NCBI GenBank assembly: GCA_963573305.1
Contig: OY754331.1
Coordinates: 94,603,434-94,667,433, forward strand
Direction of reading: 5' to 3'
DNA from: Pyrrhosoma nymphula
Lineage: Eukaryota; Arthropoda; Insecta; Odonata; Coenagrionidae
DNA length: 64,000 nucleotides
Each line of letters starts with the position of its first letter. The first letter of the stretch is position 1. The position numbers and the translations under genes are program-made. Below the pieces are notes generated by a model. It saw nothing but the letters and a program-made list of their open reading frames with translations, was not told the origin of the DNA and made no database searches. Positions 25,370-36,455 of the stretch are shown here, piece by piece.

Positions 25370-26800
25370 AAGGTTTATGGCGCGCAAAATTCATTGGGAT
25401 CTGGGTCTGATCTTCGGAAAACTCGTCGAGGGACCGAGGTTTGAGCCCAGAAAATATTTCCGGGCCAATTCATGAAAAGCATGGGAATGGATGAGGACTT
25501 TAAGGTAGAATATTTTACTTTACGACTTTTAAATATGATAAAATACAACGAAGACAATAAAAATTGGATTAAATTGCACGAGAAAGTTGAAATTTAATTT
25601 TTCTAGCGTTCGATTTGGACTTACTTGACTATAAAGTTAGATAATTAAGATAAAAAACAAAATAATTGGATGTTTTTATCGCCCTTTTCAAGACAAGCTC
25701 CATGGTACAGCCGTTGTTGTTTGTGTATTAACAGAAAAAGATGACACATGCTATACACGGAGAAGTGAGCGACTGGTGGGCTTGCAACATGTTTTAAACG
25801 AAATTCCAAAAATAAATTCGCTCAGCGCATGTGGATTCGAACCGTTTATTTATACTTCAAAAGCATTTGCATCAATCTGACATCTGACAAGCCAGTGGTA
25901 CTTTCGAGTTTAAATGATTTGACGTGAAGAAAAAAATACAATCCGAGCAAAGATCACCTTCCTTGTTTTTTATATTCTTAAAACGAATAATAGTCATTGT
26001 ATGAATGTAAAAGTTATCTCGAAAACATCTCTTAAGGATTTTGAAAAGCCATCGTGTCATGATGGTTTTTGGTACGAAAAATTCGTCGGGGTAGGCCTAG
26101 CCTAATCTTCGGGACAATTCATTAATGAACCAATTTAGTGCTCAGAAAAGATTTCCCGGACAGACCTTGAAAAGCAAGGAAATCAATGAGGACTTCAAGG
26201 TAGAATAATTTATTTTACGACTCAAAATGTGATAAAATACACTTAAGCCAGTGGTACTTGTACCGCCAAAAGGTTTACGTTTTATTTCCATAGCCTACGA
26301 TTTTGACTTAATGTTCCATAAATTTAGATCAAACACACCATGTTTCCACAAAGGTAGGATGTGGAAAGGTAGGATCCGTGTTTTATCGCCCTAACAATAT
26401 TAGCACCATGCTTACAGCCGGTTTTGTTCGTTAATTTACGAAAAAGGATGACATATGCAGTAGCGGGAGAAGTGAGCGATTGGCGGACAATGTGGTTTTC
26501 AATGACGTTCCAAAATTTAATTTGCTAATCACGAGCGATCTCTTCATGAATTTGCCCAAAAGAAAAATTACAATATGATCGAAGATCGGTATCCAGAAAT
26601 TAATAATATAAAAAAACAGAAAAACGGACAATTCGAGTTAGAAATACAAGATCAAAATCATCGATCCCAATTACGAGAGAAAAGACCAAAAATAAAAGGA
26701 TCTTTGAACCTATAGACAAAATGATTGACACATCACTGTCAGCTACCGTGTTTTTACGCCGTCTGATCAAATAAATGATATGAAGACCTTATTTTTCGGA
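25370..26800 (+). repeat. Large imperfect tandem duplication, ~705-bp unit
   Basis: Blocks recur in the same order about 702-710 bases apart. GAGGACTTTAAGGTAGAATA (25495) matches GAGGACTTCAAGGTAGAATA (26195). GTTTTTATCGCCC (25670) matches GTGTTTTATCGCCC (26378). GGAGAAGTGAGCGACTGG (25759) matches GGAGAAGTGAGCGATTGG (26467). Related words also occur near 24700. The unit is non-coding and unassigned; two tandem copies of an unrecognised element is one explanation. Confidence 0.7.
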
Positions 26801-27199
26801 TGGATTTAGGGGTAGATTCGTTTAGATAGCCCGTATCGCCAAAATTTGTTATTCCAGATGTTCCCGTCTTCGCACGGCAACTGAATTCGCAATCATCAAA
26901 GGATATTCATCGCGGGCCGAACGAAATAAATTGGCAAGCGAAATCAATCGCCACGGTCGCCCCAGAATTTCGACACATTTTGCAGCGTAGACATTTAGGA
27001 TACTCAAAATTCCTTCACGGTGTTCTCATGTTCTATGTCCACCTTCCTCCAAAATCGACAGTCTTGGCCGAGCACTACTCATCCGACAAAGCTTCTCAAC
27101 CATCCTAGATTCGCATCGGAGAATACCGGCGTGGGCCAGTAATTTTTTAATATCTCACGCCTCCCGTATTGAGACGAGCTAATGACGGGGACTTCGGGT

Positions 27200-27612
27200 A
27201 ATGATACAAAGAAGACGTTTGTGAAGATTTTGGTATGGAGTGTAGCGTTGCATGGATCGGAGACGTTGACTATGAGAAAAGAAGACGAGGATAGGCTGCT
27301 GGCGTTCGAAGGAGGAGAATGGATAAGGTGAGGCGGACGGAAAGGAGGATAAACGAGAAAGTTCCTGGTTTAGTGGGTGAGGAGAATAAACTTCTGGAGG
27401 AGATCAGGAGGAGACAAAGTAGGTGTTTGGAAGAGGTAGTGAGGGTTGAAGGATTGCTGATGGCAGTGATGGAGGGGAGGATGTTGAGTAAGCGGGGAAG
27501 GGGAAGAAAGAGAATAGGTTTTATTGATGGGATGAAGGGTAGGACGTATGATGAGATGAAGAAAGAAATACTAAAAGTTAATAAGGCCCCGCACATGTAT
27601 AAAAACTAAAGG
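27200..27612 (+). pseudogene. LINE ORF2 C-terminal remnant, frameshifted
   Basis: KTFVKILVWSVALHGSETLT followed by MRKEDEDRLLAFE, then a frameshift near 27318, then a second frame (27319-27609) with LLEEIRRRQ, RMLSKRGRGRKRIGF and GRTYDEMKKE up to TAA. These are the known features of the LINE C-terminus: the W-S-V-x-L-x-G-S-E-T motif and a G-K-R-G-R-G-R-x-R basic segment. Both purine bias and length fit a 5'-truncated insertion. Confidence 0.85.
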
Positions 27613-29359
27613 ATTTTTACTCTCTTCCATTTAAACCTACCTTAATCGGTGTATCACCATAATGGTAATTATAAAATTGGGTTTATAACATCAAAGGGGA
27701 GATGATTCGTAAATATCTCTCCTCTGAGTGCCTCTCCGCCGACTTTCGTCAAAATCCGAGATCCGGCAATGTTATTCCGGCAAAATCCGAGACCCTTGTT
27801 AAGCAGGAAAATTGAGGAAAAACAGAGATGAGCAGAAGTTTAACTCACTCGGACTAATAGGTTACATTATTCAGATTCACGGCTCCTTCAGGTAACGAAT
27901 ACATAACTACGTGACATGAGGAGTAGTGAAGTGAATAGTATTAGGCCGCACACACCACACAAATTATTAAACAATGTTAAGGAAACATTATATAAAAACA
28001 AATGTTCTGAAACTAAGCAGGGTTAATGTAAGGCCAATCCTCCGGCAAAACCTTGCACGTTTAGGGCCGTCAAAAAATTAGCATCTGGCGATTTTTCGTC
28101 CCTCCCATTCAAAACTCAGGGCAGCAGTGTTTTGCAAAATCCACCTTTGAAATGAAAATACTGCCCTGGACTTTGTTCACCGACCTACGCAGCGAGACGA
28201 CAGAAACTTGATACTTTTGGTGGGACAACGCAGGCGGTGGGTTATTGTCAAATATTATAAGCCTTCTTCCACGACCCCACACCGTCTTACACGCGAAATG
28301 TACTTTACGAACGATTCGGTGTCATATAACTTGTCTCACAGCAACCAAACTCTCATACCAGACTTCAGACAAACGCATATTGTACCACGAAGATATCTTC
28401 GAACCAAACCATCTCATAAACGTCTTTAGTATTCACTACACACCTCAAGATATACATAATTCAAGACCGGTTCACATGACCACATAATTGAAGAAAAGGG
28501 TACTCACTTATGACCTATATACTATAAAATTAATAAAAATATAAACGTCTCTCATGCCTTCAAATGGCCTTTATCGACTAAGTCCGAAATACTTAAAAGA
28601 GGAATTTTTAGTTAATGTCACGGTTACACTAAGTCTGATTGCATGAAATACAAATGAACTACATTATTCGCATTGCACTAAGTCGTGCTGACATGAAGAA
28701 GATATTGGAATTTAGCTCTCATTTTGATTTTAGACTGCACGATGACAGTAAGTTGACAGAATTGGAATACAAAGAGAGAAAAGAGCATTAGTCACATATA
28801 GTGTAGTTATTTATGGGAAGGAGCAGAAAAGTTAAATGATTCGTATTATATCAAACCATTTGTGCTTAAACTTATAAAAAAATAACAGATATAGAAAATA
28901 CAATCGAATTTAAGATACACTGATCTATAGAGACTGCAGTGATATATTAGTCATAAACAGCACAGGCGAGGGCTTCCCTGCGGAAACATTCCATGATAAA
29001 GGAATAACTTGTCGTTTCCACACTGATTTATTATGAACAGGATGCGACCCAGGTTTCAACAGGCAACTCAAATTTTCCAGGTGATATCTGTTGAATCCTA
29101 TGTCTGATAATTTTTAGATAAAATCAGCTGTAATCCTCAAGAAGAGCATCAGAGCGTTAAACACCCGCAACAAAACATTTAACGACAGTGGGTGCTGTAC
29201 ACGCTCAGGAAAGCTTTCATAATTGAGTCCGTTTTTTAATTTTATTTTAATATTTAGGTAGTTGTAACTAGCATTAAGTACATATCGTAATAGTAACTAC
29301 GCAAAAACTATGATGATTTTTATGATTGGATTGTTCAGTAATCCACTAAATTAATATAT
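27613..29359. other. No gene recognised
   Basis: AT-rich DNA with a small local duplication of AAAATCCGAGA near 27750-27795. Frames of 73-80 codons at 28208-28487 have no support. Confidence 0.4.
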
Positions 29360-29743
29360 GGCTGCTTTAACGTTCCTAATTTCTTTCACGTGGTACGCTA
29401 AAAACGCCTTCTCAGCCGAAGGATCTTTTCTTGCGATTTTATAGAAAGTATCACCGTGAATAATACATTTATTTACAAAAATACATACGACCTACTCGCA
29501 ATTACATTTCTGACGCGATCCCAGCGCCAGAACTTTCTCATTTTTAAATAATGTCTCTCTGAAGTTCACAGAAACACCATATCCCATGGAAAACGGCTTC
29601 TACTTCTATAGCAAATATCTCAAAAAATGGTACGGTAAGTGGCTGATATTTTGGTATAATTAGAATGAAGAGATTTTTTCGATGCAACAATGCGAAATTC
29701 ATTGAATATTGTGCGTAGTGATGTCTATCTTAAACTACCTTAA
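29360..29743 (+). mobile_element. TTAA-family B, right part of a copy
   Basis: It matches the right two-thirds of the 22.2-kb element, for example CTTGCGATTTTATAGAAAGT against CGCGATTCTGTAAAAGTTAC, then GTGAATAATACATTTATTTA. It ends with the terminal repeat TTAAACTACC followed by TTAA at 29740-29743. The left end is too diverged to place. Confidence 0.65.
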
Positions 29744-29769
29744 ACACTGTCCTCCAAAAACTTGAGAGA

Positions 29770-30800
29770 TTTTGGCCATGAAAAGCCCAATAAGAAGCAT
29801 GGAAACGTACTTTCATTGGTTTCGATCGCCGACCGCCCGCATGGATTCGCGATCTCCACCGATTCGCCAAACATCCACGAGCCCTTCGTCGCAGGTGGAA
29901 ATCTTCCTCCGGGCCATAAGGCCACCGTCATCCCCTGTCGCAGGAGAAGCGCCGTCACCTCCGGCTCGCCGATATCCCTCGGATCCCGCGCCAATGCCCG
30001 CAAGGACTTCCCGTCCTCCTCCACCACCGCGACCGGCGTCTGCAACCAGCCCCACTCGGCAACCATGGACCTGCCAGGGCCCCAGCCTCCAACAGTTGCC
30101 GCAGGCGCCAACCAGGGCCACAGGAACGAATGACTCTTCCCCATTGTAGTTCCACAGGGGGTCACCATGGGTCCGTAGTTCGCGAGTCTCCCTCCGCTCG
30201 GTCGGCGACACTGCGAAGCGAAGGCGGTGCTGGACATGGCCTGACCATAACGCGGCTCGGACCCTGGGCGTAGCGAAAGGTTCCCTCGGGAAGAGGAGCC
30301 GCAACTCCCCGGAAGAAAAGACCGGAGCGTCCGAGGGTCTCTCGACCCAAACGACCGGAGGCGATCCTGTGAGCTTTCGTGTCTCCTTCGACACCGGGGA
30401 ATGATGGCTTTGGTCGCGGTGAATAATATGTCGCTCCGACACGGCACGCGAAGAGACTGTTTTGGCGGGGAGAGTCTTTTAAGAAATGGCGGATCGGTGG
30501 AGTTACGCCTCCCCGCGGTAGAGAGAAGTCATTCCCCGCCTGTCTTCCCCCTCCAGCTTCGCCGGGTGAGTAGGGAGGGACCTCCCACGGGACTCCCACC
30601 TTGGGCAATGCATAGACCCCATCCCACATACCTACACCACTCACCAACCTCACCTCTCTCAATCTCTTTTCTTCGCGTGGTCTCCGCCCACTCAAGCCAC
30701 AGTACCCCTCCCCTAACCCCCTCTGCCTCCCTCCCTCCTGTGATCTCCCCCTCAACCTCCACCTCCTTTCCACCACCCACAGCTTTTTACGCGCAAGGTC
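29770..30800. other. GC- and CpG-rich block, function unknown
   Basis: This kilobase is far more GC- and CpG-rich than its surroundings and, largely for that reason, stays open in several frames on both strands (up to 235 codons on the minus strand, 29740-30447). No frame shows a domain I recognise. Start positions and composition do not favour one strand. From about 30530 to 30785 the plus strand is strongly pyrimidine-rich. It could be a CpG-rich promoter, an old coding insertion, or a GC-rich mobile element; none can be shown. Confidence 0.35.
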
Positions 30801-31149
30801 CACCGAAGACACACTCAGGTGAAGTTTTCATGTTTAGCCGCGCGATTGGCGAGATAGTCCGCCGTGACTTACTTAAAGCCAGTTGATGTCAACTGATGCG
30901 AAGATATATTTTTAAGCACGCATCAGTCATTCAATCTTAACACAAGTCCACTGCACTCATCCATTCCTTTCTTTTAAATGCGAACTATTATGCTCACTGA
31001 TAGTGTTTCCTTCCTACATCCTTTTGGATTTAGCCGACGAATCTATTCGCTGGCCTTCCTCACAGGCCCTTAACGTCCCTTATTAAAATTAAAGTAATTG
31101 GGTGTATACCAGGGTCATTTATCATTGGTCGTTTAATACTAAGATTGTT

Positions 31150-31830
31150 TGATTGCAGCCCTCCATCCTTCTCTATCTAATGCTAGTCCCCAAACTCCCT
31201 GGTAGTTCTTATGTGCTCTCTTCTTTATTTGGTCTATGTCTTTATCCCTTTGCCCTCCTCTTAGAAGTTTTCCCTATATTTTTCCTTCAATTATATTCTT
31301 CACAAAACCATCGTGCCTCAGGGTGTGCCCAATCCTTCTGGTTCTTCTTTGATATATAGCGTGCTATATGGTCCTTTCCTCTTCTATTCCTCTTTATACT
31401 CCATCATTTCTTATTTTATCCATCCATTTGATCCTCAGCATCCTTCTACAGCGCCAGGTTTAGAAAGCTTCCAATCTTTTCTGGTGTGCTTTTCCATTAG
31501 TCCATGTTTCCGATCCATAGAGTGTCACGCTCCACACGAATGCTTTCACGTACTGTTTCCTCGTCCGTAGTCCTATATTCTTTGTACACAGTAGTTTCCT
31601 TTTCTTCATGAAGTCTATCTTACCTTGGGCTATCCTACGCTTGATTTCCGTTGAACTTCTTCCGTCCCATGTGATAGTATTTCCTAAGTAGGTGAAAGGA
31701 TAGACACTTGCTGTAATGTCTCTCCTGTTAGTGTGACTTCTGCATTCAGCTTCTCTCTTCCGCATACAAGGATTTTGGTCCTCATATTTATTTTCAAGTC
31801 ATATTCCTGAAATGTCATGTTAAATTCTTC
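31150..31830 (-). pseudogene. LINE ORF2 C-terminal remnant
   Basis: The minus frame from 31765 to 31460 encodes FTYLGNTITWDGRSSTEIKR, then KKRKLLCTKN and VWSVTLYGSETWT. This is the end of a reverse transcriptase and the connecting motif found in LINE ORF2. Homology continues with stops and shifts to about 31150. It is the 3' portion of a 5'-truncated element. Confidence 0.9.
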
Positions 31831-32800
31831 TTATAATTAATACCGGGGTTTAATATATATAGTATTACTATAATCCCGTATTCAACATAGCAAACAGGAC
31901 GAGCGGCAATTGAATTCAGACAATTCATGAATTTAAAAACGCAGTTGGCCTGCATTCCATCCCAAGTATGTATCATTGAGAATGTCTTCAGATATACGTT
32001 GTAGAGGAGTTACCATCATTCAAATTAATGGTTTCCCAGATAATTCAAGAAGAATGATTGCAAAATTGCCTATTGAATCGGAAACATTAAAAAAAGTTAC
32101 TCCTTATAACCTGCTGATAATTACTGGTAAGTCCACTTCCTGAACTGCTTTTAAGCAATTTGAAGCCCATAAATAGTGTGGGTACAAGAGGACCTCATAT
32201 GAATTTCCCTCACGTCAATATTTACAACCGCAGGCTTTCCGTAGAATTCTCTCTAATCGACCTACTTATTATCTGAAGACAGAGCTTCATTTTTGCATAT
32301 TGCTCTCGTATATCTGACTACGGCAATGAAGAACGACCCATTTCAACTGCTGTCACACATGCCCTCCAACTTTGTCCTACCAATCCATTTGCCGCCGCAT
32401 CTCGAATCCACAGTCGCGTGCTAACTACAGCGTCTCCTGCGTTTACATTTGAAATAGGAAAACAGCTGACGACTGAAGTCTCGCAGCGACGAGTATACTA
32501 CAAATAAAAAATATGACGCCATCGAGTATAAAGCTGTCAAATAGTCCGCAGACAAGAATGGGCGTATCCTTCACACACAAAAATATCCGAAGCGTACTTG
32601 ATATAATTTCCGCAAACTCATGCATCATAACTCTTTATTTCAAAACATTCCCACTTACTCTCCTTATCACCATTTCTTATCTCACCATCCTTATCTCAGG
32701 TTACCTTGCCCCGCAAGGATACGGTTCTCAAGATTAAATAAGGTCGTTCGGAGGTTCTTTCTCCGGGAACTGATAAAGCGATTTCCCGCGTATTCGGGGA

Positions 32801-33260
32801 AGAAATAATTAATTAAATAAAATTTTTTTCTAATATACCACGTATTTAAAACGGACTAAAAAGTATAAAGTAATTTTGACTGGGCCCTTCTAAATTTTTG
32901 AGGGTGAATTTTTAGTGGATATAGAGATATTTGTAAGACTTGAAGAGAAAAACGTGGGGCGCAGGCAACCCATGATAATTAAGGAGGAGTAAAGGGACCA
33001 GGCTTCGTTGAGCGAACTCCCACAATTAACACCATTTGCAATGCACTGAAATTGGTTGTGAATTCATCCAGATTATCTACTTCTATTATCTACTGCCTAC
33101 GCCCCACGTTTTTCTCTTCAAGACTTACAAATATCTCCATAGCCACTAAAAATTTACCCTAAAAAATTTAGAAGGGCACAGGGAAAATTATTATATACTT
33201 TTTGGTCCATTTTAAAAACGTGGTATATTAATTTTTTTTTAATTTAATGAATTATTTTCT
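32801..33260. mobile_element. Foldback element with ~165-bp inverted arms
   Basis: The arms 32801-32967 and 33094-33260 are imperfect inverted copies around a spacer of about 126 bases. AGAGAAAAACGTGGGGCGCA pairs with GCCCCACGTTTTTCTCTTCA, and ACCACGTATTTAAAACGGAC with the mirrored TTTTAAAAACGTGGTATATT. The outer ends are AT-rich (AAATAATTAATTAAAT). No coding frame is present. Confidence 0.85.
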
Positions 33261-33407
33261 GCTTTTTATTCTTATGCCCGGGTGAAAGTTTCCAATCGAT
33301 TTTATACATCTTGATGAGACACTGACAGGGACACACAGGAAATTCCCGATGTATTTCAGATTCTGTTCAGCTGACAGTGTGTGGAATTGAAATAATAAAT
33401 GAATCGT

Positions 33408-33600
33408 TAATTAATTAACTGTTATAACATGTAGCTAACATTGCATTGTCCTCCACTTCTGACCTATGGTTAAAATTACAAGCCTCCACTAGCACATCAG
33501 TAAATATGTTAATTAATTTATGAATTAATTGTTATAATAGATAGCTAATATTGCATTGCCATCCACTTCTGAGCTATGGTTAAAATTTCAAGTATCTAGC
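33408..33600 (+). repeat. Two-unit tandem repeat, 110-bp period
   Basis: GTTATAACATGTAGCTAACA followed by TTGCATTGTCCTCCACTTCT recurs 110 bases later as GTTATAATAGATAGCTAATA and TTGCATTGCCATCCACTTCT, then both continue CTATGGTTAAAATT. A short (GACA)n run follows at about 33645-33660. Confidence 0.8.
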
Positions 33601-33689
33601 TGATCGGGAAGTTAGTTTAAACTCGGTTGCAATATTCCACCCGGACAGACAGACAGACATGACGGAAACCGAACTAATAAAAACGTGGT

Positions 33690-36127
33690 AAAATACACGA
33701 TCGGGAAGAAATATACGACAAAAATGTAAATCCAACTACTATTGAAGTACCGCAACTCGAACTCCTACGAGCCGATCGAAATAAAAATTCGATTTGCGTA
33801 GGTACTACATACAATTTACGCAGAGTCTACGCACATTTTCTCAAACTCGAAGAATTTTTCGGTTCCTTAGGTACTTCGACCTACCGAAGTTGGACTGTAT
33901 TTTTACCAAACAGTAAATGTGTCGACGAGATGAAGGAAGCACTGCAGAGGATATTCCTTAATCGAAGTTCTCCCGCGAGCTCCATAATTGGAGCACTTAA
34001 GAGATCCATAGTTGGTTAATTGGCAGATGATGCTCGCTGTCGACTTCCTTTAGAACGGAGACGATCGCAGGGACCAACATGCCGTGTCAAGAGAGCCGAG
34101 CTATCATTGAGCGTTCACCCGACTCTAAAAAGAGCTCATGAGCTGGGTGCTTGTATGTTTATTTCGGACGTAGGCGACTTGAACGAGAGCAATCTCGTAA
34201 GCAGTTCTTTTTCCTTAAAAGTCGCCGAGTGTCTGGTGAATGAGAACCACAACGCCGAAAAAATAAAGTAGTTAGGTTATGGGAGATAAATTATTAAATG
34301 AGGATTTAGGTATATACAATGACTTTTACGCCAACAGTGGCGAATTCAAGGAGGTTTCAAGAGCCAGCACTTCCGAGTAACAAAAAAATAATGCGATGCG
34401 ACTCTTTCTTGCTGCGTAGATGTTTGATCACATGAAATAATGATTAATCAATTGCATATTTATGTTCCCAAACTGAATTCATTATTCATTATCATGTTAG
34501 GTAACACAGTGAATCACTCCCAGAAATATGCTATCTCGCATGAGAGTCGACTTTGCCTTAACAGTGAGTGGTATTAAAACCATTCAAATGTGGGAGTGAA
34601 ATTAAGACAAATTTCGAAGATTGCAGCATGGCAATTCTTTTCATCTGAGCCTGGATGGGCGGTATTCAATCGCGGTCTTTTCTCAAAAGTATGTGTTTAA
34701 AATGATTGAGAGCGCTGACTTCAGAAAAAATTGGATTATTAAAGTGTTGGAGAATGATTTAACTAATCCTAGCTCCACAATTGAACGCTCCAAAGGAGCG
34801 TTGTGGGTAGAAAAAAGTTAATGCAGGGTTGATTCATCCTTCAATTTGAACAGTGGCTTGTTCATTCCTGTTGTCTTTTATAGTGCCTTATTTTAATTTA
34901 GTGTCCTTCGTTTTCAAGGAAAAATCACAAGAGGCTCAATTTCTCGAGTTATTTCAATTTAGGAGTACCGTCTTCAGCGCACTGATCTGGGGGATAAGCC
35001 CACACCGTCACCAAAAGCCGCAATGGGCGACTTTGGAATGGAAGTCCAGCGAATTTGTTTCCAACCCTTCTTCAAAATAATAACGAAAGCTTGCTACTCG
35101 GCTTGGGTACACTGCTAGCAAGGATAATATTTTCGCATATTATCGCAAAGAGAGTTCAAGCACTATCATTTTTGTACTTTTTGGTCAAGCACCTAATTCC
35201 TCGGTTTCTGGATATTGTGGTGAATTTCACTATTCATTCCCCATGCGTGTGTTTCCTCTTCAAGCAATAGCACGCCATTGTAGAGAGCATCATGTAAAAA
35301 CGTTTCAGGGGAAAGAATCGATGTTTATCATATAGTTTCACTTTGAAGTACACAACTCCTCATTATTCCCTTTGCCATCATTTGAACAAACTTGAAAATA
35401 GGTAAAATATTATGGGTATATGTAGCATTATCTGATAAATATTACCACCTAAAACCTTTACAAGGAATACTTTGTTAATTCTGTCCCGATCTACGGGAAA
35501 GCTAACCACGACACACGTTTTCCAGTCCTGATGCTAACAACATTGGTAGAGGAACTGATATTTGTAGATCTGGAATGAGAGTAGTTAGTTGGCTTTATTT
35601 CAAAGTTGAAATCAGTCAGTACACCAAGATACATTACACGTTATGTCATTTTCGGAAGCTGGATTTAAAACTAAAAGCAGTTAATCAGCTGGAGAGGATG
35701 GTCATAGTATAACTAACTGTGATTAAACCATATTTTTCACTGCCGCATTATCTTTCTAACTCATCTTTCATCTACAATTACTCGGTTTACGTATAACAGT
35801 GCAATTAGTTCTTAGTACCCATAAACGTTTATCTTCACGACAACATTAATTTAGCTTGGCAACAGACATTAGAAATGAGCAAGAGGATTTGAAATGGAGC
35901 ATTTATATTTTGATTCCCAAATAAATGACCGATTACGAATGACAGCCCGTGGATACCAATCAAGATTTCACGAACGTTCAAGGTTCAACACGATTCGATC
36001 TGAGAAACTTGGAAGACATGTTCATCAAGTAAACATGAGCAATACACAATAAAAATCGTCAGTTTTACTCGACACAGGAGTCTATTTCCTATCTATGACG
36101 GAGGAAGCTAATTTTGGACTACACGTA
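33690..36127. other. No gene recognised
   Basis: Frames of 66-83 codons only, with no recognised protein or repeat. Confidence 0.4.
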
Positions 36128-36455
36128 CAGTGGCGCACAGTGTGGGAAGGGGGGAAAGGGTACATTTCCCCCCTCCCTAAAATGTTGTGGAGGGCGCCGA
36201 AGGAGTGTACTTTAGTATTTTGTATGTACATCTGAAAATATACACCAAAATACTTTCAGAAAAAACTAAAAACTTTAACGGAAAATTTCATTTTACAGTC
36301 TGTAAATAGCAAACTTTAGGGTTTTAGAAGGATTGTTTTAATGTTCGAAAGAATTTTAGGTGAAGAAGAAGTAAGAAGTAAGAAAGAAGGAGGCGCCATA
36401 AGGCCGCAAACGTTTGCTCCCCCGCCCTCCCCAAATCCTCAACGTTGTCACGCCG
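36128..36455. mobile_element. Possible hAT-like fragment
   Basis: CAGTGGCGCACAGTGTGGG at the left and TTGTCACGCCGAAA at the right are weakly inverted. GGGG/CCCC-rich subterminal runs (GGAAGGGGGGAAAGGG; CCCCCGCCCTCCCC) mirror each other. Terminal similarity is short. Confidence 0.3.

Noticed and set aside
29740..30447. 235-codon minus-strand open frame, the longest in the window
   Set aside because: It lies in GC-rich DNA where several frames on both strands are open, has no recognisable domain, and has no promoter or splice support. I report the block but not a gene.
33408..33600. CRISPR-like spaced repeats
   Set aside because: Only two units, 110 bases apart and diverged. No array of short equal repeats exists anywhere in the window.
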